Assembly (NCBI RefSeq): GCF_026626635.1
Contig: NZ_JAPNKA010000001.1
Coordinates: 248,001 to 312,000, forward strand
Source of the DNA: Archangium lansingense
Lineage (GTDB): Bacteria > Myxococcota > Myxococcia > Myxococcales > Myxococcaceae
Direction of reading: 5' to 3'
DNA length: 64,000 nt
The position numbers were made by a program, and so were the translations under genes. Every line of letters begins with the position of its first letter. Position 1 is the stretch's first letter. Below the pieces are notes generated by a model. It was not told the origin of the DNA, ran no database searches, and was given only the letters and a program-made list of their open reading frames with translations. Positions 54,857-63,300 of this stretch are shown one piece after another.

Positions 54857-54990
54857 GCTCGCCAGAGAGCCCGGGCCTCCGCTCCTTCGCCTGCCCGTCT
54901 TGCGTGCGGGCTTGCTCCAACCTCTCCGACAGCACGGGTGGTTGCCCGCCTGACGCAGCGTGCCAAACGTCAGGGTAACGGAGGTGTCTC

Positions 54991-55989
54991 GTGGGATTGT
55001 TGGTGGACGGAGAGTGGCGTACGGACTGGTACGCCCCGGACGAGGCCGGACGCTTCGTGCGTCCGCGAACGCGCTTCCATGACCAGGTCTCCGCGAGCGG
55101 GGAAGGGCGCTTCCCGGCGGAGGCAGGCCGCTACCATCTCTATGTCTCGTATGCCTGCCCGTGGGCGAGCCGCGCGCTCCACATCCGCAAGCTCAAGGGG
55201 CTGGAGAAGGCGGTGGGCGTCACGGTGGTGGATCCGCGGATGGGGCGCAATGGCTGGGGCTTCGGGGGCTACCCGCGCTCGGGCGAGGACAAGCTCAACG
55301 GTGCGCACTACCTGAGCGAGGTGTACCTGAAAGCGGATCCGCACTACTCGGGGCGGGTGACGGTGCCGGTGCTGTGGGACACGCGCGAGCGCACCATCGT
55401 CAACAACGAGTCGCGCGAGCTGCTGCGCATGCTGGACACGGAGTTCGACGCCTTCGCCGAGCACCCGGTGACGCTGTGGCCCGAGGGGCTGCGCGAGCAG
55501 GTGGATGAGACGATCGAGGCGCTCTACGAGCCGGTGAACAACGGCGTGTACAAAGCGGGGTTCGCCGAGAACCAGGGGGCCTACGAGCTGGCGGTGCGTG
55601 AGCTGTTCACGGCGCTGGAGCACTGGGAGCAGGTGTTGGAGCGGCAGCGCTACTTGTGCGGGGACGTGCTCACCGAGGCGGACATCTGCTTCTACACCAC
55701 GCTGGTGCGCTTCGACTTCGTCTACTACTTGCACTTCAAGTGCAACCTGGCGCGGGTGCAGGACTACCCCAACCTGTGGAACTACCTGCTGGACCTGTAC
55801 CAGACGCCGGGCTTCGCGGAGACGACGAACATCGAGCACATCAAGGTGCACTACTACTGGAGCCAGGACACGGTGAACCCGTCGCGCATCGTGCCGGTGG
55901 GGCCGCAGGTGGACCTGCTCGCTCGGCACAATCGGGACCGGTTCGGCCCGAGGCAGATGGCGCTCATTCCGGGCGTCACGCGTCACTGA
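54991..55989 (+). CDS. Glutathionyl-hydroquinone reductase (GST superfamily)
   Basis: 332 residues. The active-site CPWAS (in YVSYACPWASRALHIRKL), the GWGFGGYP segment and ADICFYTTLVRFDFVYYLHFKCN are characteristic of YqjG/PcpF-type glutathionyl-hydroquinone reductases. These use the Cys to remove glutathione from quinone conjugates. The GTG at 54991 follows GGAGG by 6 bp. It stands alone between the redox-type histidine kinase and the third giant kinase. Given the AhpD-like sensor upstream, quinone or oxidative stress is a plausible link. Confidence 0.93.
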   Translation: MGLLVDGEWRTDWYAPDEAGRFVRPRTRFHDQVSASGEGRFPAEAGRYHLYVSYACPWASRALHIRKLKGLEKAVGVTVVDPRMGRNGWGFGGYPRSGEDKLNGAHYLSEVYLKADPHYSGRVTVPVLWDTRERTIVNNESRELLRMLDTEFDAFAEHPVTLWPEGLREQVDETIEALYEPVNNGVYKAGFAENQGAYELAVRELFTALEHWEQVLERQRYLCGDVLTEADICFYTTLVRFDFVYYLHFKCNLARVQDYPNLWNYLLDLYQTPGFAETTNIEHIKVHYYWSQDTVNPSRIVPVGPQVDLLARHNRDRFGPRQMALIPGVTRH

Positions 55990-56033
55990 GCCCGCCTCCG
56001 CCTCTCTATGCCCTCTCCCTACTTCGCCCATCT

Positions 56034-56068
56034 CCCCTCGCCCTCCGGGAGAGGGACGGGGTGAGGGT
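56034..56068 (+). repeat. REP-like palindromic repeat, copy 4
   Basis: CCCCTCGCCC, TCC, GGGAGAGGG, then ACGGGGTGAGGGT. It is directly followed by the 44-bp leader repeat of paralogue 3. Confidence 0.75.
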
Positions 56069-56080
56069 ACCCGGACCCCG

Positions 56081-56124
56081 GGTTGAATCCCGGAGTCACA
56101 TCTGGGGCTCTCTGGTTCAACCCT
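56081..56124 (+). repeat. 44-bp leader repeat upstream of paralogue 3
   Basis: Begins GGTTGAATCCCGGAGTC and ends GGTTCAACCCT. It matches 60253-60296 in 41 of 44 positions. Ends GGTTGAA and TTCAACC are complementary, so the RNA can fold into a hairpin. Confidence 0.75.
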
Positions 56125-56145
56125 TAGAGGGGACCGGAGCACGGG

Positions 56146-59100
56146 ATGAGCAGGGAAGCCACGCAGGAGGGCGAGCACGGGGGCCTGTCCACGAGCGGGT
56201 ATGAATCCTCGGGGGCTTCGGACTTCGAGGACTCCTTCCTGCGGGAGGTAAGCCGCTCCGAGCCATTGCCTCTCCTGCCGAGGCCTGGAGAGGCGCTCGG
56301 CGGCCCGGACGGCCGGCGGTACGAGGTGCTCGAGTGGATGGGCGGCGGGGGAATGGGCCAGGTATTCCGTGCGCGCGACGAAACACTGCGGCGCGAGGTG
56401 GCGCTCAAGTTCCTGCTTCCGCGTCCGGGCCTCGAGGCGGAGGCGCTCGCCGAGGCGCGGGCGGTGGCCCGGTTGGACCAGGAGAACATCGTCCGCATCT
56501 TCGACGTGGCCGAGTGGCGCGGCAGCCCAGGAGCGCCGGGCGTGCCCTTCCTGGTGATGGAGTTCCTGGAGGGAGAGTCGCTCGACGCGCTGCTGAAGCG
56601 GGGACACATGGAAGTGGAGCGTGCGCTGGAGGTGCTGGAGGCCATCTGCGCGGGCCTGGTGCACGCGCACGAGCGGGGCATCGTCCACCGCGACCTCAAG
56701 CCGGGCAACGTCTTCCTCACCCGGGAGGGGACGGTGAAGCTGCTGGACTTCGGCCTCGCGCACCTGATGGTGGCCAGCACCGAGAGCGCGCCACACCTGG
56801 CCATGGTGGGAACGCCCGCGTACATGGCGCCGGAGCAGTGGCGGGGAGAGGCGCAGGACGCGCGTACCGACATCTGGGCGGCGGGTGTGCTGCTCTACGA
56901 GATGCTCTCGGGAGGGCCCCCCTTCGCGGGGGGCTCGCTGGAGGAGTTGCGCGGGCGGGTGACCTCGGAGGAGCCAGCGCCCCCGGTGCGAGCGCGCAAC
57001 CCGGAGGTGCCACCGGAGGTGGAGTCGCTGCTGGCCACCGCTCTGGCCAAGGACCCGGCCCGGCGCTTCCCCTCGGCACGTGAGTTTCGGCGGGAGGTGC
57101 ATGAACTGCGGGCACGCCTCGCGGGTCCTGGAGTCGAGGAGCCGGAGCCGGTGAGCCGGCAACTCCGGCATCTGGTCCTGCTCTGCTGCCAGCTCACGGG
57201 CCTCTCCGGGCTGGTGGGGCGGATGGATGCCGAGGACCTGGGCGAGCTGGAGGTGGCCTTCCAGCAGAGCTGTGCGGAGGTCATCCGGCAGCACGGCGGC
57301 AGAACTCTGTCCCTGGGCAGCGAGGTGTTCGCCTGTTTCGGCTGCCCGCGGGTGCGGGAGGATGACTCGGAGCAGGCGGTGCGCGCGGCGTTGCACCTGG
57401 CCCACGCCATCCCCGAGCTACTCCAGCAGAGGCTGCCGCACCTGTCCCTCCCGGGGTTGGGCGCGAAGGTGGGCCTCCACACGGACCGGATGCTGCTGGA
57501 CCTGCGCGCCATGCAGGGCGAGGCCCCGCGCGTGGCGTCCTGGCTCGCGGGTCAGGCCGGGCCCGGGGAGGTACTCGCCAGCGAGGCGGCGTGGCGGCTG
57601 GTGCGCGGGGCCTTCGAGACGGAGCGCCTCGGCCCTCGTGACTTCACGGGCCTGGCGGGGCCGGTACGCTCGGAGGTCCACCGCGTGCTGCGCGAGCGGG
57701 AGGTGTGCGTGCGCTTCGAGCGGACGCTGGTGGCGGGTGGCCTCACGCCGCTGGTGGGGCGTGAGCGCGAGCTGGGGCAGCTCCTGGCGCTCTGGGCCAG
57801 GGCTCGCGAGGGGCACGGTGCCTTCGTCCTGCTCCGCGGTGAAGCGGGCATCGGTAAGTCCCGCCTCCTCCAGGAGCTCCGCGAGCGTGTGCCCGCCGAG
57901 ACCGCCACGCGCTTGCGGTTCCAGTGTTGGTACAGGTCCGGCGCCAGCGTGTTCCCTCCGGTTGCAGAGGGGCTCCAGCACCTCCTCCAGTTCTCTCCCG
58001 GGGGCACGCCCCAGCGGCACCTGGAGGAGATGGAGGCGCAGCTCGGCGCGATGGGCCTGTCCGAGGAGCATGTGCAGCTCCTGGGGCTGCTCCTCTTGCT
58101 GCCCGTCCCCGAGGGGTCCCCGGTGTATCGGCTCTCCCCCGCGCGGCAGCGGGAAAAGACGGAGGAGGCCCTGGAGGACCTGCTCCTGCGTATGGCAAGG
58201 CAGCGCCCGGTGCTTCTCGCCGTCGAGGATCTGCACTGGGCGGACTCCACCTGGCTCGCGTTCCTCACAACCCTGCTCGAGCATATCGAGGGCGCGCGCC
58301 TCCTCGTGGTGCTCAGCGCCCGTCCGGAGTTCCAGCCCTCCTGGCCCTCCCACCCCTGGCTCCACCGGCTCACCCTGGAGCGGCTGCCGCCGGGGCAGGC
58401 GACGGCCCTGGTGAAGGAGGTGGCCCGCGGTGCGCCGCTGCTGGAGGAGACGGTGCGGGAGCTGGTGGGGAAGACGGATGGGATTCCCCTCTTCATCGAA
58501 GAGATGACGCGCAGGGTGCTGGAGGGAGGGATGGTGGCGTCCATCCCGGTGACCCTGCAGGAGCTGCTGCTGTCGCGGTTGGACCTGCTGCCCTCACGGC
58601 AGAAGGCGCTGGCCCGACTCTGTGCGGTGGTGGGGCGGGACTTCTCATGGGAGATGCTCGCGGCGTTCACGGAGCGAGAGCCCTCGGACCTGCGGCGCGA
58701 GTTGGCGGGACTGGTGGAGGCGGGGCTGCTGCGGGAGGAGCGGGAAGGGGCGGGCGATCCCGGGTACCAGTTCCGGCACGTGCTCTTCCAGGAGGCGGCG
58801 TACCAATCCCTGCCGCGCAGCGAGAGGAGACAGCATCACCAGCACCTCGCGCGAGTGCTGGTGGCGCGCTTCCCCGCGGTGGTGGAGGCAAGGCCCGAGG
58901 TGCTCGCCTACCACTACACGGAGGCGGGAGAGCCCGCGCTGGCCATTCCCTTCTGGAGCCAGGCCGGGACACTCGCCTTCAAGCGCCTGGCCATGCCGGA
59001 AATGGTGGGGTACCTCTCGCGGGCGCAGGCACTGCTGAGCAGCCTGCCGGAGCCCCTCCACCCTGTCCAGGAGCTGCAGCTGCTGTTGATGGGCCTGGGC

Positions 59101-60258
59101 TACGCCCAATCAGTGCTGTACGGGTTCGGCTCGCCGGAAGTGGCGCGGACGTATGCGCGGGCCTGGGCGCTGGTGCGGCGGATGGATGAGCTCACGCCCC
59201 AGCTCGAATCGAGCCTCTGGGACCTCTTCGCGTTTCACCGGCACCGAGCTGAATTGCCCTTGTGCCACGAGCTGGCCGAGAAAGTGGTGCGCGAGGGAGA
59301 GCACCAGCGAAGCCCGGAACTGCTCGCCATGGGCCATGGGATGAGGGCGCTCGTGTTGAGTTCCAGGGGCCATGTGCGGTCCGCGCTGGAGTCCAACGCG
59401 CGCGCGATGGCCTGTGCGCGCTCCATCCCCGAGGCGCACCGGGGGAGGTTGTTGGCGAGGTTGCTGGCCCATGCTTCCATCATCCAATCGGCGTCAGGCA
59501 GGCTGGAGCAGGCCCGGGAGTCCGGGCGGGAGGCGCTGTCCCTGGCCCGGAGCATTGGCGAACCCCTCTTCCTGTGCGTGGTGCTGGTCTACGCATGCTG
59601 GGCCGCCGTGAGCCGCTGGGACATCCAGGAAGCCCTGAGGTTGATGGACGAGGCCCGCGCCATCCCCGGCGAGCACGGCGATTGGATCTGGCCGGTGTGG
59701 ACGAAGGCCACCTGGGGTAGGTACCTGGCCGAGCAGGGGCAGCCTCGAGAGGGTCTGATGCTCGTGCAACAGCAGGTCTCACGCTGCAGAGCCCTGGGGC
59801 GTCAGGACCTACTGCTCTACTGCCTTGTGTTGCTCGCGCATGTCCACCTGAAGCTGGGTCAGGCCGGCGAGGGGCTGAGGACGGTGGACGAGGCCTTGGG
59901 CATGGTGCGGGAGAAGGGAATGTTCGGCGCCGAGCCCGAGCTGCTCCGCCTGCGCGGAGAGTTGCTGCGCGTCGAGGGGCGGGAGCGCGAGGCGCGGAGT
60001 GCCTTCTTCCGTGCCCTCGCCATGGCCCGGGAGCAGGGAGCGCTCCTCTACGAACTGCGCGCGACGGTGAGACTGGGCCGACTGCTGAGAGACACGGGCC
60101 GGCCGGAGGTGGCGGGGAGGCTCCTGGCGCGAGTCCTCGAGCAATTCGAGCCGGACGTGGACTCAGTCGATCTCTCGGATGCAAGGGCGTTGCTGGAACA
60201 ACTTCCCCTCTCCCCCCGGGAGAGGGACGGGGTGAGGGTATCGAGAATCCCAGGTTGA
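56146..60258 (+). CDS. Kinase/pseudocyclase/NTPase/TPR signalling protein, paralogue 3
   Basis: 1370 residues. Kinase HRD at 181-183, Walker A Lys571, Walker B AVEDLHWADS. The cyclase domain has CCQLTGL and LGSEVFACFG, so both catalytic Asp are lost. Its last about 18 residues (LPLSPRERDGVRVSRIPG) are encoded by a REP-like repeat (60205-60239) and by the leader repeat of the next gene, which supplies the stop codon. Its relatives end differently. It resembles paralogue 4 more closely than the other two and shares its leader, so these two are a recent duplication. Confidence 0.9.
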   Translation: MSREATQEGEHGGLSTSGYESSGASDFEDSFLREVSRSEPLPLLPRPGEALGGPDGRRYEVLEWMGGGGMGQVFRARDETLRREVALKFLLPRPGLEAEALAEARAVARLDQENIVRIFDVAEWRGSPGAPGVPFLVMEFLEGESLDALLKRGHMEVERALEVLEAICAGLVHAHERGIVHRDLKPGNVFLTREGTVKLLDFGLAHLMVASTESAPHLAMVGTPAYMAPEQWRGEAQDARTDIWAAGVLLYEMLSGGPPFAGGSLEELRGRVTSEEPAPPVRARNPEVPPEVESLLATALAKDPARRFPSAREFRREVHELRARLAGPGVEEPEPVSRQLRHLVLLCCQLTGLSGLVGRMDAEDLGELEVAFQQSCAEVIRQHGGRTLSLGSEVFACFGCPRVREDDSEQAVRAALHLAHAIPELLQQRLPHLSLPGLGAKVGLHTDRMLLDLRAMQGEAPRVASWLAGQAGPGEVLASEAAWRLVRGAFETERLGPRDFTGLAGPVRSEVHRVLREREVCVRFERTLVAGGLTPLVGRERELGQLLALWARAREGHGAFVLLRGEAGIGKSRLLQELRERVPAETATRLRFQCWYRSGASVFPPVAEGLQHLLQFSPGGTPQRHLEEMEAQLGAMGLSEEHVQLLGLLLLLPVPEGSPVYRLSPARQREKTEEALEDLLLRMARQRPVLLAVEDLHWADSTWLAFLTTLLEHIEGARLLVVLSARPEFQPSWPSHPWLHRLTLERLPPGQATALVKEVARGAPLLEETVRELVGKTDGIPLFIEEMTRRVLEGGMVASIPVTLQELLLSRLDLLPSRQKALARLCAVVGRDFSWEMLAAFTEREPSDLRRELAGLVEAGLLREEREGAGDPGYQFRHVLFQEAAYQSLPRSERRQHHQHLARVLVARFPAVVEARPEVLAYHYTEAGEPALAIPFWSQAGTLAFKRLAMPEMVGYLSRAQALLSSLPEPLHPVQELQLLLMGLGYAQSVLYGFGSPEVARTYARAWALVRRMDELTPQLESSLWDLFAFHRHRAELPLCHELAEKVVREGEHQRSPELLAMGHGMRALVLSSRGHVRSALESNARAMACARSIPEAHRGRLLARLLAHASIIQSASGRLEQARESGREALSLARSIGEPLFLCVVLVYACWAAVSRWDIQEALRLMDEARAIPGEHGDWIWPVWTKATWGRYLAEQGQPREGLMLVQQQVSRCRALGRQDLLLYCLVLLAHVHLKLGQAGEGLRTVDEALGMVREKGMFGAEPELLRLRGELLRVEGREREARSAFFRALAMAREQGALLYELRATVRLGRLLRDTGRPEVAGRLLARVLEQFEPDVDSVDLSDARALLEQLPLSPRERDGVRVSRIPG
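60205..60239 (+). repeat. REP-like palindromic repeat, copy 5, inside coding sequence
   Basis: CCCCTCTCCC, CCC, GGGAGAGGG, ACGGGGTGAGGGT. It encodes the final residues of paralogue 3 and is the only copy in the window that lies in a gene. Confidence 0.78.
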
Positions 60259-60296
60259 ATCCCGGAGTCACATCCGGGGCTCCCGGGTTCAACCCT
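60253..60296 (+). repeat. 44-bp leader repeat upstream of paralogue 4
   Basis: 41 of 44 positions identical to 56081-56124. Two of the three changes lengthen the complementary ends. The stop codon of paralogue 3 (60256-60258) lies within it. Confidence 0.75.
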
Positions 60297-60346
60297 CGGA
60301 AGAGACCACTGGCGGAGACGAGGCGGTGGCGCCACCGGAGCACGGG

Positions 60347-63300
60347 ATGAGCAGGGATGCCATGCAGGAGGGCGAGGACGGGGCGCTGCCCATGAGTGGG
60401 GGTGAAACCTCGGGAGCCTCGGACTTCGAGGACTCCTTCCTGCGGGAGCTGGGGCAGTCCGAGCCGTTGCCTGTATTGCCGCTGCCCGGAGAGGTGCTCG
60501 GGGGCCTGGACGGCCGACGTTACGAGGTGCTCGAGTGGATGGGCGGCGGAGGGATGGGCCAGGTGTTCCGTGCTCGCGACGAGACGCTGCGGCGGGAGGT
60601 GGCGCTCAAGTTCCTGCTGCCGCGTCCGGGTTTCGAGGCGGAGGCGCTCGCCGAGGCGCGGGCGGTGGCCCGGTTGGACCATGAGAACATCGTCCGCATC
60701 TTCGACGTGGCCGAGTGGAGCGGCATCCCGGAGGCGCCGGGTGTGCCCTTCCTGGTGATGGAGTGCCTGGAGGGAGAGTCGCTCGCCGCGCTGCTCAAGC
60801 GGGGGCGGCTGGAGGTGGGGCGCGCGCTGGAGGTACTGGACGGCATCTGCGCGGGGCTGGCGCACGCGCACGAGCGGGGCCTCGTCCACCGAGACCTCAA
60901 GCCGGGCAACGTCTTCCTCACCCGCGAGGGGACGGTGAAGCTGCTGGACTTCGGCCTGTCCCATCTCACCCTGGCCAGTGCGGAGAACGCACCGCACCTG
61001 CTCACGGCGGGGACGCCTGCGTACATGGCACCGGAGCAGTGGCGGGGCGAGACGCAGGGTGCGCGCACCGACATCTGGGCAGCGGGCGTGGTGCTCTACG
61101 AGATGCTCACGGGAGGGCTGCCCTTCGCTGGTGCCACGGTGGCGGAGTTGCGCGAGCGGGTGCTGTCGGAGGAGCCAGCGCCCCTGGTGCGCGCGCGCAA
61201 CCCGGAGGTGCCACCGGAGGTAGAGGCACTCCTGGCCACGGCGCTGGCCAAGGACCTGGACCGGCGCTTCCCCACGGCGCGGGAACTCCGGCACGAATTG
61301 CGCGAGCTGCGGGCGCGCCTCGCGGGTCCCGGCTTCGAGGAGGCGGGACCCAAGAGCCAGCAGCGGCGGCAGTTGGTGCTGCTCTCCTGCCAGCTCAGGG
61401 GTCTCTCCAGGCTCGCGGAACGGCTGGATTCCGAGGACGTGGGCGAACTGGAGGCGGCCTTCCAGCAGAGCTGTGCGGAGGTCATCCAGCGGCACGGAGG
61501 CAGCGTCAACCTGTACATGAGTGGCGAGGTGTTCGCCTGTTTCGGCTGCCCCCAGGTGCGGGAGGACGACTCGGAGCGGGCCGTGCGCGCCGCACTGCTC
61601 CTGGCCCAGGGCCTGCCGGAGACGCTCCAGCGGAAGCTGCCGCACCTGTCCCTCTCCGGGCTGAAGGCGAGGGTGGGCCTGCACACGGACCGGGTGGGCC
61701 TGGACACACGTACCCTTCAAGGTAACGCGCCGAGGGTGGTGTCCCGGCTCGCGAGCCAGGCCGGGCCCGGGGAGGTGCTCGTCGGCGAGACGCTCTGGAG
61801 GCAGGTGCGTGGGGCCTTCGAGACGGAGGCCCTCGGCCCTCGTGACTTCACGGGATGGGCCGGGCTGGCGCGTATGGATGTCCACCGCGTGCTGCGCGAG
61901 CGGGAGGTGCGGGTGCGCTTCGAGCGGACGCTGGTGGCCGGTGGCCTCACGCCGCTGGTGGGACGTGAGCACGAGCTGGGGCACCTGCTGACGCTCTGGG
62001 ACGAGGCCCGCGAGGGTCGGGGCGCCTTCGTCCTGGTCCGCGGCGAAGCGGGCATCGGCAAGTCCCGTCTCCTTCAGGAGTTGCGCGAGCGGGTGCCCGC
62101 GGAGACCGCCACGCGCTTGCAGTTCCAGTGCTGGTCCAGGCTCGGCGCCAGCGTACTCCCTCCGGTTGCCGAGGTTCTCCAGCGCCTGCTCCGGTTCTCC
62201 CCGGAGGGCACGCCCCAGCGGCACCTGGAGGAGTTGGAGGCACAGTTGGGCACGATGGGCCTGCCCGAGAAGGACGTGCCGCTGCTGGGACTGCTTCTCT
62301 CGCTGCCCGTCCCCCAGGGTTCTCCGGTGTACCGGCTCACACCCGAGCGGCGGCGGGAAGAGACGTATGCGGCGCTGGTGGACCTGCTCCTGCATGTGGC
62401 GAGGCAGCGCCCGGTGCTCTTCGCTGTCGAAGACTTGCATTGGGCGGACTCCTCCTGGCTCGAGTTGCTCGGCACCCTGTTCGAGCGCGTCGAGGGCGCG
62501 CGCCTGCTCGTCGTCCTCAGCGCCCGTCCCGAGTTCCAGCCCTCCTGGCCTTCCCACCCCTGGCTCCACCGATTCACCCTGGAGCGCCTGCCGTCCGGGC
62601 TCGCGGCGGAGCTGGTGAAGGAGGTGGCCCGCGGTACGCCCCTTCCGGAGGAGAGGGTGCGGGAGCTGGTGGGGAAGACGGACGGGATTCCCCTCTTCAT
62701 CGAGGAGATGACGCGCAGGGTGCTTGAGGGAGGAGAGGTGGCGTCCATCCCGGCCACCCTGCACGAGCTGCTGCTGGCGCGCTTGGACCTGCTGCCCTCA
62801 CGGCAGAAGGCCTTGGCCCAGCTGTGTGCGGTGGTGGGGCGGGACTTCTCATGGAGGATGCTCGCGTCGGTCGCGGAGCGCGAGTCCTCGGACTTGCGGC
62901 GCGAGTTGGCGGGACTGGTGGAGGCGGGGCTGCTGCGGGAGGAGCGGGAAGGGGCAGGCGATCCCGGGTACCAGTTCCGGCACGCGCTCTTCCAGGAGGC
63001 GGCGTACCAGTCCCTGCCGCGCGGCGAGCGCAGGCAGCATCACCGGAGAATCGCGTGGGTGCTGGCGGAGCGCTTCCCCACGGTGGTGCAGGCGAGGCCC
63101 GAGGTGCTCGCACACCACCATACGGAGGCGGGGGCTCCTGCACTGGCCATCCCCTACTGGTGCCAGGCCGGGAACCTCGCCCTCCAGCGCACGGCCAACC
63201 TGGAAGCGGTGACACACCTCACCCGGGCGCAGGAACTGCTGCGCGAGCTGCCAGAGGCCGAACGGCACCCGGTGGTGGAGTTGATGGTGTTGGCCGGTCG

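Noticed and set aside
56081..56124. A tRNA fragment suggested by the GGTTCAACCC string
   Set aside because: Only the T-arm-like string is present. There is no acceptor stem, D-arm or anticodon arm, and the block pairs with its own left end instead.
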